Positions 50,027 through 60,588 of a stretch of 64,000 bases of DNA are shown here, one piece after another. The stretch comes from Sphingomonas morindae (GTDB lineage: Bacteria > Pseudomonadota > Alphaproteobacteria > Sphingomonadales > Sphingomonadaceae): NCBI RefSeq assembly GCF_023822065.1, contig NZ_CP084930.1, positions 1,442,001 to 1,506,000 of the forward strand, written 5' to 3'. Position 1 is the first letter of the stretch. The number at the start of each line of letters is the position of its first letter. The position numbers and the translations under genes are program-made. The notes below the pieces were generated by a model. That model made no database searches and was not told the DNA's origin. It saw only the letters and a list, made by a program, of their open reading frames with translations.

Positions 50027-50664
50027 TCCTGCTCGGGCTGACAGGCTCGATCGGCATGGGCAAGACCACGGTCGCCACCATGTTCCGGCGGATGGGCGTG
50101 CCGGTGTTCGACGCCGATGCGACAGTGCGTAGCCTGCAGGGGCCGGGCGGCGCGCTGCTGCCCGCGATCGAGGCGGCGTTCCCCGGCACCACCGGGCCCG
50201 ACGGGGTGGACCGCGCGGCCCTAGGCGCGCGCGTGTTCGGCGATCGCGCCGCGCTGCGCCGACTGGAGGCGATCGTGCACCCCGCGGTCGATCGGGCGCG
50301 GCGCGGCTTCGTGCGTCGCCATCGCGCGCGGCCGCTGCTGGTCGACGACGTGCCGCTGCTGTTCGAGACGGGCGGCGATCGCCGCGTCGACGCGGTGCTG
50401 GTCGTCTCCGCGCCGGCCTGGCGGCAGCGGCGGCGCGTGCTCGCCCGGCCGGGGATGAGCGCGCTCCGGCTGCGCCAGGTGCTGGCCCGGCAGATACCCG
50501 ACCCGATCAAGCGCCGGCGCGCCGATTTCGTGGTGGACAGCGGCGCCGATCTGGCCACGACGCGGGCGGCGGTGCGCCGACTGGTCGCTTGCCTCACGGC
50601 GCACGGAGTCCGATACTGCCGGACATGCGCGAAATCGTCTTCGATACCGAAACCACCGGCCTGA
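50023..50664 (+). CDS. coaE: Dephospho-CoA kinase
   Basis: 213 residues. Last step of coenzyme A synthesis. Seen: LLGLTGSIGMGKTTVA (P-loop), PVFDADATVRSL, EAIVHPAV and VDDVPLLFETGGD. The C-terminal stretch after about residue 190 diverges from the family because it reads through the dnaQ start in another frame. The genes overlap by 40 bp. Confidence 0.93.
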   Translation: MILLGLTGSIGMGKTTVATMFRRMGVPVFDADATVRSLQGPGGALLPAIEAAFPGTTGPDGVDRAALGARVFGDRAALRRLEAIVHPAVDRARRGFVRRHRARPLLVDDVPLLFETGGDRRVDAVLVVSAPAWRQRRRVLARPGMSALRLRQVLARQIPDPIKRRRADFVVDSGADLATTRAAVRRLVACLTAHGVRYCRTCAKSSSIPKPPA

Positions 50665-51332
50665 GCCCGGCCGATGGCCACCGTCTGGTGGAGATCGGCT
50701 GTGTCGAGATCATCAACCGCGTGGAGACGGGCCGTAGCTTCCACGCCTATTTCCATCCCGAGCGGGACATGCCGGTGGAGGCCGAGCGGGTGCACGGGCT
50801 GTCGCTCGCCTTCCTCTCCGACAAGCCGCGCTTCGGCGAGGGCGCCGCGGCGCTGCTGGACTTTCTCGGCGAGGCGCCGCTGGTGGCGCACAATGCCAGC
50901 TTCGATTTCGGCTTTCTCAACTGGGAGCTCAACGCCTGCGGCCACCCGCCCATCGCCATGCACCGCATGGTGGATACGCTGGCGATCGCGCGGGCGCGGC
51001 ATCCCGGCGCCAAGCACAGCCTCGATGCGCTGTGCACCCGCTACGGCATCGATCGCAGCCATCGCGTGAAGCACGGCGCCCTGCTCGATGCGCAGCTGCT
51101 CGCCCAGCTCTATGTCGAGCTGATGGGCGGCCGCCAGATCGGGCTCGGCCTTGCCGAGGCCGCGCCGATCCTCGTCGAGACGGACGAGGCGGCGGTGCTG
51201 GCGGCGGCGCCGGCGCGCGAGGCGCGGCCGCCGCGCCGCTTCCAGCCGAGCGCGGACGAGATGGAGCGGCACCGCGCCTTCGTCGCAACGTTGTCCAATC
51301 CCGTGTGGGCGCGCTACGCGCCCGCCGGCTGA
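50625..51332 (+). CDS. dnaQ: DNA polymerase III epsilon (proofreading) subunit
   Basis: 235 residues. 3'-5' exonuclease of the replicative polymerase. Seen: REIVFDTETTGLSPADG (Exo I), EIGCVE, VAHNASFDFGFLNWEL (Exo II) and YGIDRSHRVKHGALLDAQLLAQLYVEL (Exo III, His and Asp, quoted across two blocks). The C-terminal residues form the alpha-binding tail. TACTGC lies 5 nt before ATG 50625, inside coaE, so it may have its own leaderless promoter besides read-through. Confidence 0.96.
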   Translation: MREIVFDTETTGLSPADGHRLVEIGCVEIINRVETGRSFHAYFHPERDMPVEAERVHGLSLAFLSDKPRFGEGAAALLDFLGEAPLVAHNASFDFGFLNWELNACGHPPIAMHRMVDTLAIARARHPGAKHSLDALCTRYGIDRSHRVKHGALLDAQLLAQLYVELMGGRQIGLGLAEAAPILVETDEAAVLAAAPAREARPPRRFQPSADEMERHRAFVATLSNPVWARYAPAG

Positions 51333-51382
51333 CCAGAAGCGGGCGGCGGTCGCCGTCCGGCGAAGACATAAGGAGGATGGAC

Positions 51383-51973
51383 ATGGAAATTCGCGTCTCC
51401 GGCCACCAGGTCGATACGGGCGACGCCCTGCGCGAGCATGTCATCGAGCGATTGAACGGGATCGCCGACAAATATTTCAGCCGCGCGATCTGGGCCCAGG
51501 CGACCTTCGGCAAGGGACCGCACGACAATGGCTTCAGCTGCGACATCGTCGCCCATGTCACCCAGGGGCTGGTGCTGAAGGCGGCCGGCTTCGGGATGGA
51601 GGCGCACCCCGCCTTCGACGAGGCCGCCGCCAAGATCGAGAAGCAGGTGCGCCGCTATTCCAAGCGGCTCAAGGCGCATGGCGCCACCACCGGCGCGGTG
51701 AGCGAGGCCGAGCTGTTCGACAATGCCAATGCCGGCTACACCGTCTTCCGCGCCGGCGCCGAGGAGGAGGAGCCGGTCGAGGACAATCCGCTGATCATCG
51801 CGGAAACGCGCGTGGACGTGCCGGACGCCTCGGTGTCGGACGCGGTGATGATGCTCGATCTGCGCAACACCTCGGCGCTGCTCTTCAAGAATAGCGGGAC
51901 GGGCGCGCTCAACATGGTCTATCGGCGCGGCGACGGGACGATCGGTTGGGTCGAGCCCAATCGCGGCGGCTGA
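51383..51973 (+). CDS. hpf: Ribosome hibernation-promoting factor, long form
   Basis: 196 residues. Residues 1-100 form the HPF/RaiA ribosome-binding domain (MEIRVSGHQVDTGDALREHV, IEKQVRRYSKRLKAH). Residues 140-196 form the dimerisation domain of long HPF (DVPDASVSDAVMMLDL, NVYRRGDG-type end read here as NMVYRRGDGTIGWVEP). It pairs stalled 70S ribosomes into 100S dimers in stationary phase. AGGAGG sits 6 nt before ATG 51383; an ATG at 51377 would abut the site and is rejected. Confidence 0.95.
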   Translation: MEIRVSGHQVDTGDALREHVIERLNGIADKYFSRAIWAQATFGKGPHDNGFSCDIVAHVTQGLVLKAAGFGMEAHPAFDEAAAKIEKQVRRYSKRLKAHGATTGAVSEAELFDNANAGYTVFRAGAEEEEPVEDNPLIIAETRVDVPDASVSDAVMMLDLRNTSALLFKNSGTGALNMVYRRGDGTIGWVEPNRGG

Positions 51974-51993
51974 GGAACCGAATACCTTCCCAC

Positions 51994-52461
51994 ATGGACG
52001 ATCTGAGCGACATCCTCGCGCCCGAGGCGGTGTTCCATGATCTGAACGCCGCGTCCAAGAAGGCGCTGTTCGCCACGCTTGCCGGGCTCGCCGCTCGGCA
52101 GGCGGGGCTGGACGCGCGCCTGGTGGGCGAGCGGCTGCAGGAGCGCGAGCGGCTCGGATCGACCGGCTTCGGCGCGGGCGTGGCGATCCCGCACGGCAAG
52201 ATCGACGGGCTGGACCGGGTGATCGGCCTCTTCGCCAAGCTGGATCGCCCGATCGACTTCGCCGCGATCGATCAGCTTCCCGTCGATCTCGTCTTCGTGC
52301 TGCTGTCGCCGCCGGCGGCGGGCGTGGATCATCTGAAAGCGCTGGCCCGCGTCTCGCGGCGGCTGCGCGATCGCGGCTTTGTCGCCAAGCTGCGCGGCGC
52401 GGGCTCGGCCGACGCGCTCTACGCGCTGTTCGTCAACGGCGACGCGCGCGACGCCGCGTGA
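51994..52461 (+). CDS. ptsN: PTS IIA-like nitrogen regulatory protein
   Basis: 155 residues. EIIA(Ntr) accepts phosphate from NPr on the His in GVAIPHGKIDGLDRV and couples carbon, nitrogen and potassium control. Also seen: SDILAPEAVFHDLNAASKKAL at the start and VFVLLSPPAAGVDHLKALA. The usual hpf-ptsN neighbour rpoN is missing here although a sigma-54 promoter exists at 39.15 kb. TACCTT lies 5 nt before the ATG. Confidence 0.95.
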   Translation: MDDLSDILAPEAVFHDLNAASKKALFATLAGLAARQAGLDARLVGERLQERERLGSTGFGAGVAIPHGKIDGLDRVIGLFAKLDRPIDFAAIDQLPVDLVFVLLSPPAAGVDHLKALARVSRRLRDRGFVAKLRGAGSADALYALFVNGDARDAA

Positions 52462-52922
52462 GCGCCGCGCCCACCGGCGAGACCGCCCATTTCCGGGCGC
52501 TGGAATCGCTCTATGCGGCCGCGCCGATCAACCGCCTGTTCGAATCGCGGCTGGAAATCGCCGAGGCCGGGCTGGCGCGCATCCATTTCGAGGTGGATGC
52601 GCGCGTCCACCATGCCGCCGGCGCGGCGCATGGCACGCTCTATTTCAAGATGCTCGACGATGCCGCCTTCTATGCCGCCAACAGCCTCGTCTCGGACACC
52701 TTCCTGCTCACCACCGCGTTCAATCTGCTGCTCACCGCGCCGATCCGCGCCGGGCGGCTGGTGGCGGAGGGGCGCTGGGTGAGCGGCCGGCGGCGCGTGC
52801 TCGTCGCCGATGCGCGGCTGATCGATCCCGCCGGCGAGGAGATCGCCCGCGGCACGGGCACCTTCATGCGGTCGCGCTTCGCCCTCTCCTCGCTGCCCGG
52901 CTATGCCGTGCCCGCCGCATGA
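52458..52922 (+). CDS. PaaI-type hotdog thioesterase
   Basis: 154 residues from GTG 52458, overlapping ptsN by 4 bp. The hotdog helix region HHAAGAAHGTLYFKMLDDAAFYAANSLV carries His, Gly and Asp residues of the active-site helix (quoted here only to place it at about residues 51-78). It probably hydrolyses an acyl-CoA; the substrate is unknown. It shares the ptsN transcript, and the next gene also overlaps by 4 bp. Confidence 0.8.
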   Translation: MSAAPTGETAHFRALESLYAAAPINRLFESRLEIAEAGLARIHFEVDARVHHAAGAAHGTLYFKMLDDAAFYAANSLVSDTFLLTTAFNLLLTAPIRAGRLVAEGRWVSGRRRVLVADARLIDPAGEEIARGTGTFMRSRFALSSLPGYAVPAA

Positions 52923-53263
52923 GCGCCGCCCGGCTCGCCGCGCGCATCGAGGCGACCGCGCTGATGCGGCTGGCCGAGGCGCGCGGCGGCAGCGCCGCCT
53001 TGCTCCATCGCGGTCATGCCGAGGCCGGAACGATTCTCGTCTATCTTGCTGATCGCGGCGCGTTTTTCGGGCTGTTCGAGCGGCTGCTCCAGGCCGATTC
53101 GCGCTATCGCTGGACCAAGGTCGGACCACAAGATGTTGAGAATTCAGAGGCTCTTAACACCTATATCCGGGGACGCACCCGAATCGATCCGGACCTGTGG
53201 GTGGTGGAACTGGATATCGCCGGAGTCGAACGCTTCGCCGCTGAAATGATCGCGACGGGTTGA
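52919..53263 (+). CDS. DUF1491 family protein
   Basis: 114 residues. Seen: RLAARIEATALMRLAEARGG, AGTILVYLADRG and RTRIDPDLWVVELD, the pattern of DUF1491, a small soluble family found mainly in alphaproteobacteria. No function is known. It is the last gene of the ptsN-thioesterase-DUF1491 overlapping set. Confidence 0.82.
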   Translation: MSAARLAARIEATALMRLAEARGGSAALLHRGHAEAGTILVYLADRGAFFGLFERLLQADSRYRWTKVGPQDVENSEALNTYIRGRTRIDPDLWVVELDIAGVERFAAEMIATG

Positions 53264-53413
53264 CGCAGCCGCCACCGCCGGGTCAAAGGACCGTCATTCA
53301 TTGGTAACGGCTGCCGCCCGTGTTTCTCAAGGTGGCTCCCGTAGTCGGGGGATCGCGTCAGGCCCGGAAGTTCGGGGGGCCGAGCTTGATTCACCGCCTC
53401 ATTACGGACTGAA

Positions 53414-54082
53414 ATGCGTCAAGCGCTGCGCGCGGCCGTCACGGCTGCGTCCTTCTTCTGCGTCGTCGGTGCGACGGTGGTTTCGGCCCCGTCCTTCGCT
53501 TCCGAAACGCCGGGTGCGCCGGCGGGAAGCGCCACCGCGATGCTCGCGGCGGTCACCGGCCCGCTCCTCGCCGTGGATGTCCACGCGCTTCAGCAAAGCG
53601 ATCCGGACTTCTCAACGCAGGCCGATCCCGCCCGTTCCGCCACGACCGACACGCTGGGCAGCGCCAGTCCCCAGTCGCTCGAGACGCTGGTCGCCGATCA
53701 CCTGGACGATAGCACCGCCACCGAGGAAGAGCGCTGCCTCGCCACCAGCGTTTATTACGAGAGCAAGGGCGAGCCCCTGCCCGGCCAGCTCGCTGTCGCG
53801 CAGACGATCCTCAACCGGTCCAAGTCGGGCCGCTTCCCCGATTCGGTGTGCGGCGTGGTCCGGCAGCCGGGCCAATTCTCCTTCCTGCGTGGCGGCGATC
53901 TGCCGAGCCCGCCTCAGGCGAGCAGCGCCTGGCAGCGCGCCGTCGCCATCGCCAAGGTGGCGCGCGAGGGGCTGTGGAAGCAGATCGCCCCGGCGGCGCT
54001 CTATTTCCATGCGCGGCGCGTGTCGCCGGGCTGGGGCAAGGTCCGCATCGCCTCGATCGGAAACCACATCTTCTTCCGCTGA
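53414..54082 (+). CDS. Periplasmic cell-wall hydrolase, SleB/Hydrolase_2 family
   Basis: 222 residues. Signal peptide in residues 1-30. A linker of about 70 residues leads to the catalytic domain: EERCLATSVYYESKGEPLPG with the catalytic Glu, AVAQTILNRSKSGRFPDSVC and QFSFLR. These fit the SleB lytic-transglycosylase-like family that cleaves peptidoglycan. A 150-bp upstream gap gives room for its own promoter; no consensus was recognised there. Confidence 0.9.
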   Translation: MRQALRAAVTAASFFCVVGATVVSAPSFASETPGAPAGSATAMLAAVTGPLLAVDVHALQQSDPDFSTQADPARSATTDTLGSASPQSLETLVADHLDDSTATEEERCLATSVYYESKGEPLPGQLAVAQTILNRSKSGRFPDSVCGVVRQPGQFSFLRGGDLPSPPQASSAWQRAVAIAKVAREGLWKQIAPAALYFHARRVSPGWGKVRIASIGNHIFFR

Positions 54083-54123
54083 GCGGACTTTCAACCGTTC
54101 GCGCGATGTTCTAAGGCGGGGCC

Positions 54124-54612
54124 GTGTCCGGCTCCGCTTCCGCTGAATGCCTCGCCGACGCCCCGCCCGTGGCGCGGGACGTGGCGCGGGGCGTCTCCCG
54201 CTTCTTCTTCCGCGCCGATCGCATGGCGCTGTGCGAGGTGCCGCTCGGCAATAGCCGCCGCGCCGACATCATGGCGCTGGACGGCAAGGGGCGGATCGTG
54301 ATCGTCGAGATCAAGGTCTCGCGCGCCGATCTGCTCGGCGATGGCAAATGGCCCGAATATCTGGATTATTGCGACAGTTTCTACTGGGCGGTGCCGCCCG
54401 GCTTCGATCTCGCTCCGTTCGAGACCGAGGCGTTCCGCCCCGATCTCTGCGGGCTGATCGTCGCCGATCGCTACGATGCCGCCATCGTGCGCGAGGCGCC
54501 GTGCCGCCCGCTGGCCGCCGCGCGCCGCAAGGCCGAGACGCTGCGCTTCGCGCGCCGGGCCGCGCGCCGCGTGCTCGGCGGGCTCGATCCCGATGCGATC
54601 GGCTGGGACTGA
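54124..54612 (+). CDS. mmcB: MmcB family DNA repair protein
   Basis: 162 residues from GTG 54124. PD-(D/E)xK-type core: RRADIMALDGKGRIVIVEIK with the Asp and the Glu-x-Lys, then SRADLLGDGKWPEYLDYCD and FYWAVP. MmcB in Caulobacter is a LexA-regulated repair protein linked to ImuBC-independent DNA-damage tolerance. TAAGGC (54112-54117) lies 6 nt before the GTG. No SOS box was seen. Confidence 0.9.
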   Translation: MSGSASAECLADAPPVARDVARGVSRFFFRADRMALCEVPLGNSRRADIMALDGKGRIVIVEIKVSRADLLGDGKWPEYLDYCDSFYWAVPPGFDLAPFETEAFRPDLCGLIVADRYDAAIVREAPCRPLAAARRKAETLRFARRAARRVLGGLDPDAIGWD

Positions 54613-54621
54613 GCCATGGCC

Positions 54622-55230
54622 TCAGCCGTTGATCCCCGGCCCCGCCACTGCCTTCTTGGTCTTGGGCTTGGCTTCCTGAAGCACCTTGAGGATCACCGCC
54701 GAGCGCGGATCGCGCGTGGCATAGTCGATCGCCGAAAGCCCGGCGACGTGATCGGCGATGCGCGGATCGGCGCCCTGGGTGATGAGCGCGCGCACCACCG
54801 GCAGGCTGTGCGCCTCGGTGGCGAGGATCAGCGGGGTTTCGCCCTGGTTATTGGGCAAGTCCACATTGGCGCCGTAGGTGAGAAGATCCTGCACGCCCTC
54901 CGCCCAGCCGAGCTGCGCGGCGATGGCCAGCGCCGTCATCCCGTCGCGGTCGCGCGCGTTGATGTCCGCGCCCTTGCCGAGCATGAAGTTCATCCAGGTC
55001 AGATCGCGGCGGCGGGTGACGATGTGCAGCGCCGTCTCGCCCGTATTGCTGTCGCGGCCCTGGATGATGGTGGTGGCCGGCTTGTCCAGAAGCTCGGTCG
55101 CCTTGGTGCCGTCGCGATCGCGCACGGCCTTGAGAAAGCTGTAGCTGTCCGACACGAATTGCTGCGCCTGGAGCGGCACGGCGCCCGCCAGCAGCATCGC
55201 CCCCGCCCAGGCCCGCCATCCCCGCATCAT
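54622..55230 (-). CDS. Secreted ankyrin-repeat protein
   Basis: 202 residues. Signal peptide ([16 protein letters not shown]) followed by four ankyrin repeats from about residue 60: [41 protein letters not shown] and [13 protein letters not shown]. Periplasmic protein-protein interaction is inferred. GGGAG is 7 nt before the ATG. It converges on mmcB with 9 bp between stops. Confidence 0.88.
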   Translation of the reverse strand: MMRGWRAWAGAMLLAGAVPLQAQQFVSDSYSFLKAVRDRDGTKATELLDKPATTIIQGRDSNTGETALHIVTRRRDLTWMNFMLGKGADINARDRDGMTALAIAAQLGWAEGVQDLLTYGANVDLPNNQGETPLILATEAHSLPVVRALITQGADPRIADHVAGLSAIDYATRDPRSAVILKVLQEAKPKTKKAVAGPGING

Positions 55231-55268
55231 TCTGCTCCCTTCGCTTGCAATGCGCCTGTTAGCGCAGC

Positions 55269-55865
55269 ATGGCTGGCCCTGTCATGAACCTTCGCCCCTT
55301 GTCGTGCGCGGTGCTGCTCTGCCTCGCCGCCTGCCAGGATCGGCACGCGCCGGCCGAGGCGCCGCCGCTGGCGGGCGCGCGGCTGGGCGGACCCTTCAGC
55401 CTGACCGACCAGGCCGGCCGCCCCGTCAGCGACCGCAGCTTCGCCGGGCGCTACCGGCTGATCTATTTCGGCTACAGCTATTGCCCCGATGTCTGCCCCA
55501 CCACGCTCCAGGCGCTGATGGCGGGCTATCACCGGCTGCCGGCCGAGGTGGCGCGGCGGATCGTGCCGATCTTCATCACCGTCGATCCCGCGCGCGACAC
55601 GCCGCCGGTGCTCGCGCGCTATGTCGCCGCCTTCGGGCCCGAGCTTGTCGGGCTGACCGGACCGGCCGACCGCATCGCGCCGATCGCGCGCGCCTATGGC
55701 GTCTCCTTCCATGCCCAGCCGGCCGCTCCGGGCAGCACCGGCTATCTGGTCGATCATGTCAGCCAGCCTATCCTCTACGGGCCGGACGGCGCCCCGATCG
55801 TGCTGCTGCCCGCCGATCAGGGGCCGGACGCGGTGGCGGCGACGCTGCGCCGGTGGGTGCGATGA
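55269..55865 (+). CDS. SCO1/SenC family lipoprotein
   Basis: 198 residues, or 193 from ATG 55284. A lipobox LCLAAC gives an N-terminal lipid-anchored Cys. The thioredoxin fold carries the copper-binding CPDVC ([14 protein letters not shown]), [12 protein letters not shown] and the His in YLVDHVSQP. The family delivers copper to the CuA site of cytochrome c oxidase or acts as a thiol reductase. It overlaps the YcgN-family gene by 4 bp. Confidence 0.93.
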   Translation: MAGPVMNLRPLSCAVLLCLAACQDRHAPAEAPPLAGARLGGPFSLTDQAGRPVSDRSFAGRYRLIYFGYSYCPDVCPTTLQALMAGYHRLPAEVARRIVPIFITVDPARDTPPVLARYVAAFGPELVGLTGPADRIAPIARAYGVSFHAQPAAPGSTGYLVDHVSQPILYGPDGAPIVLLPADQGPDAVAATLRRWVR

Positions 55866-56296
55866 GCGCGCGCTTCTGGGAGACCAAGCGGCTTGAGGAT
55901 ATGAGCCGCGAGGAGTGGGAATCGCTCTGCGACGGCTGCGGCAAATGCTGCCTGCACAAGCTCGAGGACGAGGAGACCGGCGAGGTCTTTCCCACCAACG
56001 TCGCCTGCCGTCTGCTCGATCGACGCTCGGGCCGGTGCAGCGATTATCGCCGGCGCCAGGCCTTTGTGCCCGAATGCGTGCGGCTCACGCCGCGCAGCCT
56101 CGCGACGATCGACTGGCTGCCCGGCACCTGCGCCTATCGCCTGCTCGCCGATGGCGCGCCGCTGCCGGACTGGCATCCGCTGATCACCGGCGATCCCGAA
56201 TCGGTGCATCGCGCCGGCATTTCGGTGCGCGGCTGGACGGTGAGCGAGGATGATGCGGGCGATCTCGAACATCATATCGTCGAGCGTGATCTCTGA
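55862..56296 (+). CDS. YcgN family cysteine-cluster protein
   Basis: 144 residues. Seen: [13 protein letters not shown], the C-x2-C-x2-CC cluster; [17 protein letters not shown]; and [19 protein letters not shown] and [12 protein letters not shown]. The Cys set resembles the YkgJ-type zinc or iron-sulfur cluster family. Function unknown. It overlaps both flanking genes. Confidence 0.9.
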   Translation: MSARFWETKRLEDMSREEWESLCDGCGKCCLHKLEDEETGEVFPTNVACRLLDRRSGRCSDYRRRQAFVPECVRLTPRSLATIDWLPGTCAYRLLADGAPLPDWHPLITGDPESVHRAGISVRGWTVSEDDAGDLEHHIVERDL

Positions 56297-57008
56297 GCCG
56301 CGCTTCTCGGCCGGGGGGCTGAGCCGCACGCTGGAGATCCGCCGCGTCGCCACCGCGCGCGGGCTGCGGCTGACGGTGGATCCGCGCGACGGCGCGGTGC
56401 GGCTCAGCATGCCGCCGCGCCATTCCGAAGCCAAGGCGCGCGCCTGGGCCGAGAGCAAGCGCGGCTGGATCGAGGCGGCGCTCGCGCGTCTGCCCGTGCC
56501 CGCGCCGATCCGGCCCGGCGGGCGGCTGCCCTTTCGCGGCGCGGCGCTGACGCTCGACTGGCAGCCGGACGCCGCGCGGCGGCCGCTGCTCGAGGGCCAG
56601 CGGCTGCGCGTGGGCGGGCCGCTGCCCGGCTTCGCGCGCCGCGTGCTGGACTGGGCGCGCCGCGAAGCGCTCGCCCAACTCGAGGCGGAGACGCGCGCGC
56701 TCGCCGCCGAGGCGGGGGTGACGGTGGGCCGTGTCGCCATCGGCGATCCGCGCGGCCGCTGGGGCAGCTGCTCGGCGAGCGGCGACATCCGCTATTCCTG
56801 GCGGCTGATCCTCGCCCCGCCCTTCGTGCTGAGCGCGACGGTCGCGCACGAAGTCGCCCACCGCCTGCACATGGATCACAGCCCCGCCTTCAAGGCCGCC
56901 GAACGCCGCCTCGCGGGCGATCCGGGCCCGGCGCGCGCCTGGCTGCGCGCCCATGGCGCCAGCCTCCACTGGATCGGCCGCGAGCCCGAGCCGGACACCC
57001 TGGTCTAG
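56286..57008 (+). CDS. YgjP/DUF45-type metallopeptidase
   Basis: About 240 residues from GTG 56286; ATG 56250 in the same frame would overlap the previous gene by 47 bp and its ribosome site abuts the start. Seen: [37 protein letters not shown] and the zinc site [17 protein letters not shown] with HExxH and a third His. This is the SprT/YgjP (formerly M48-like) fold; substrates are unknown. Confidence 0.88.
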   Translation: MISEPRFSAGGLSRTLEIRRVATARGLRLTVDPRDGAVRLSMPPRHSEAKARAWAESKRGWIEAALARLPVPAPIRPGGRLPFRGAALTLDWQPDAARRPLLEGQRLRVGGPLPGFARRVLDWARREALAQLEAETRALAAEAGVTVGRVAIGDPRGRWGSCSASGDIRYSWRLILAPPFVLSATVAHEVAHRLHMDHSPAFKAAERRLAGDPGPARAWLRAHGASLHWIGREPEPDTLV

Positions 57009-57020
57009 CGGCGCCCCACC

Positions 57021-57733
<713 letters not shown>

Positions 57734-57737
<4 letters not shown>

Positions 57738-58570
57738 GGTCGGTGTCCGCTGGCGGCGAGCTGGTCGCGGTGGCGCCATTCGAGCAGCGCGCGCGCGGCC
57801 AGGGTCACCAGCGCGAGCAGGGCGAGGAGCGAGGCGACCGCGAAGGCGCCGACGAAATCATATTCATTGTACAGCTGCTCCACCTGGAGCGGCATGGTGT
57901 TGGTGAGCCCGCGAATATGGCCCGACACCACCGACACCGCGCCGAACTCGCCCATGGCGCGGGCATTGGTGAGCAGGACGCCATAGAGCAGGCCGAAGCG
58001 GATATTGGGCAGCGTCACATGCCAGAAGGTGGCGAACCCGCCCGCGCCCAGCGTGAGCGCGGCCTCTTCCTCGGCGCGGCCCTGCGCGGTCATCAGCGGG
58101 ATCAGCTCGCGCGCGACATAGGGGAAGGTGACGATCGTCGTGGCCAGCACGATTCCCGGCACGGCGAACATGATGCGGATGCCATGGCCGAGGAGCAGCG
58201 GCCCGAACCAGCCGCGCGAGCCGAACAGCAGCACATACATCAGCCCCGCCACCACGGGCGAGATCGAGAAGGGCAAATCGATCAGGCTGACGAGCAGATT
58301 CTTGCCCCGGAAATCATGCTTGGTGATCGCCCAGGCGGCGGCGACGCCGCACAGCGTGTTGATCGGCACCGTCAGCGCCGCGGTCAGCAGCGTGAGGCGG
58401 ATCGCGGCCAGCGTATCGGGCTGGCCGAGCGCGGCGAGAAAGGCGGGCACGCCCTTGGCGAGCGCGCCGGCGAACACCATCGCCAGCGGCAGCAGGATGA
58501 GCAGCCCCAGCCAGGCGAGCGCCAGCGCGATCAGCCAGCGGCGCGGCGACGAGGCGCGGCGCGGCGTCAT
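57734..58570 (-). CDS. cysW: Sulfate ABC transporter permease CysW
   Basis: 278 residues with six helices. Seen: [22 protein letters not shown], the permease loop [24 protein letters not shown] (EAA motif region, residues about 160-185) and [15 protein letters not shown]. With CysT it forms the membrane channel. It overlaps cysT and cysA by 4 bp each. Confidence 0.95.
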
Positions 58571-59418
58571 CCCTGGCCCAGCCGTCGCCGTTCGCGACCC
58601 TGAAGGATGTTGATCCCGGTCAGCAGCACGAAGGAGGTGGCGAGCAGCACCGCCGCGATCGCGGTGGCGCCGGCATAATCATATTGCTCGAGCTGGGTGA
58701 CGATGAGCAGCGGCGCGATTTCCGTATGATAGGGCATGTTGCCGGCGATGAAGATGACCGAGCCATATTCGCCGACGCCGCGCGCGAAGGCGAGCGCGAA
58801 GCCGGTGATCAGCGCCGGCGCGATTTCCGGCAGCAGCACGCGCAGGAAGATGGCGCTGCGCCCGGCGCCGAGCGTGGCGGCGGCCTCCTCGATATCATGG
58901 CCGAGATCGGCGAGCACCGGTTCGACCGTGCGCACGATGAAGGGCAGGCCGACGAAGATCAGCGCCAGCACCACGCCGGCGGGGGTATAGGCGACGGGAA
59001 GCCCCAGCCGCGCGAGCGGCGCGCCGATCCAGCCATTGCGCGCATAGAGCGCGGTGAGCGCGATGCCGGCAACGGCGGTGGGCAGGGCAAAGGGCAGGTC
59101 CACCATCGCGCCGGCCAGCCTCTTGCCGGGAAATTCGTAGCGCACCAGCACCCAGGCGATGAGCAGGCCGATGCCGCAATTGATCCCGGCGGCGGCGAGC
59201 GCGGCGCCGAAGCTCAGCCGATAGGCGGCGAGCGCGCGCGCGCTGAAGCCGATCGCCAGGAAATGGCCCGGCCCCAGCGACACCGAGCGCCACAGGATCG
59301 CCGCCAGCGGCAGCAGCACGATTAGCCCGAGCCAGGCCAGGCTGAGCCCCAGCGTCAGGCCCAGCCCCGGCATGGCGCCCCGATGGCGGCGGCGGCGCGA
59401 AAGGGAAAGGCGGCTCAT
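58567..59418 (-). CDS. cysT: Sulfate ABC transporter permease CysT/CysU
   Basis: 283 residues. Seen: WVLVRYEFPGKRLAGAMVDLPFALPTAVAG (membrane core, residues about 85-114), LYARNGWIGAPLARLG, EEAAATLGAGRSAIFLRVLLP as EAA loop, and RGVGEYGSVIFIAGNMPY. The frame is open to 59517, but ATG 59418 (MSRLSLSRRRRHRG) gives a normal basic N-terminus. It is separated from sbp by 55 bp. Confidence 0.95.
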   Translation of the reverse strand: MSRLSLSRRRRHRGAMPGLGLTLGLSLAWLGLIVLLPLAAILWRSVSLGPGHFLAIGFSARALAAYRLSFGAALAAAGINCGIGLLIAWVLVRYEFPGKRLAGAMVDLPFALPTAVAGIALTALYARNGWIGAPLARLGLPVAYTPAGVVLALIFVGLPFIVRTVEPVLADLGHDIEEAAATLGAGRSAIFLRVLLPEIAPALITGFALAFARGVGEYGSVIFIAGNMPYHTEIAPLLIVTQLEQYDYAGATAIAAVLLATSFVLLTGINILQGRERRRLGQG

Positions 59419-59473
59419 CGGCCCATCAAGGATCGCATTTGCGCGCGCCTGTCCAGTCGGGGCGGCGCCGGGC

Positions 59474-60499
59474 TCAGTGCTTGGCCGCCGCGAAAATCTG
59501 GTCGAACGCCGCGCCATCGGCGAAATGGGCCGCCTGGGCGCGCGTCCAGCCGCCGAAATTGCGCTCCACGGTGAACAGCTTCAGGCGGGGAAAGCGGCTG
59601 GCGTAGCGCGCCGAGACGGCGGCATCGATCGGGCGGTACCAGTTCTGCGCGATCACCGCCTGGGCGGCGGGGGTGTAGAGATAGCGCAGATAGGCCTCGG
59701 CCACCGCGCGGCTGCCCTTGCGATCGACATTCTGGTCCACCAGCGCCACCGGCGGCTCGGCGCGGATCGAGACCGAGGGCACGACCACCTCGAACTTGCC
59801 GCCGCCGCTCTCCTGCATCGCCAGATAGGCCTCGTTTTCCCAGGCGATCAGCACATCGCCCTGGCCGCGCTGCACGAAGCTGGTGGTCGCCCCGCGCGAG
59901 CCCGAGTCGAGCACGGGCACATTGTGGAACAGGCGGGTCATGAAATCGCGCGCGCCCGCATCGCTGCCGGTGGCGCCGCGCGCATAGCCCCAGGCGGCCA
60001 GATAATTCCAGCGCGCGCCGCCCGATGTCTTGGGATTGGGCGTAATCACCTGCACGCCGGGCTTCACCAGATCGCCCCAGTCATGGATCGCCTTGGGATT
60101 GCCCTTGCGGACGAGGAAGACGATCGTGGAATAATAGGGCGTGGAGTGATCGGGCAGCCTGGTCTGCCAGTTGGCGGGCAGCAGCTTGGCCTGGCTGGCG
60201 ATCGCATCAATGTCATAGGCGAGCGCCAGCGTCACCACATCGGCCGGCAGACCATCGATCACCGCGCGCGCCTGCGCGCCCGAGCCGCCATGGCTCTGGC
60301 GGATCGTGACCGTCTGCCCCGTCTTGCGCTTCCACGCGGCGGCGAAATCGGCATTCACCGCACGATAAAGCTCGCGCGTGGGATCATAGGAGACGTTGAG
60401 CAGCTCGATCGGCGCGGGCGCGGGCGCGGGTGCGGCGGCGAGCGGGCCGGCGGCGGCGAGCGCGGCAAGGCCCGCGAGCAGGACGGAACGTCGGCGCAT
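59474..60499 (-). CDS. sbp: Periplasmic sulfate-binding protein
   Basis: 341 residues. Signal peptide [20 protein letters not shown]. Mature protein: [70 protein letters not shown] and ENEAYLA, the sulfate-binding protein signatures. ATG 60508 abuts GGGGAG, whereas ATG 60499 lies 9 nt from it, so the latter is chosen. First gene of the importer operon; thiosulfate as an extra substrate is possible. Confidence 0.95.
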   Translation of the reverse strand: MRRRSVLLAGLAALAAAGPLAAAPAPAPAPIELLNVSYDPTRELYRAVNADFAAAWKRKTGQTVTIRQSHGGSGAQARAVIDGLPADVVTLALAYDIDAIASQAKLLPANWQTRLPDHSTPYYSTIVFLVRKGNPKAIHDWGDLVKPGVQVITPNPKTSGGARWNYLAAWGYARGATGSDAGARDFMTRLFHNVPVLDSGSRGATTSFVQRGQGDVLIAWENEAYLAMQESGGGKFEVVVPSVSIRAEPPVALVDQNVDRKGSRAVAEAYLRYLYTPAAQAVIAQNWYRPIDAAVSARYASRFPRLKLFTVERNFGGWTRAQAAHFADGAAFDQIFAAAKH

Positions 60500-60588
60500 C
60501 AGCAGCATCTCCCCATGTGCCTTTCCCTGCTATGGGGTGGCGGCCGTCGGGAGAAAGCGGAAAATCTTGGCCGGGGCCTATAAAGACT

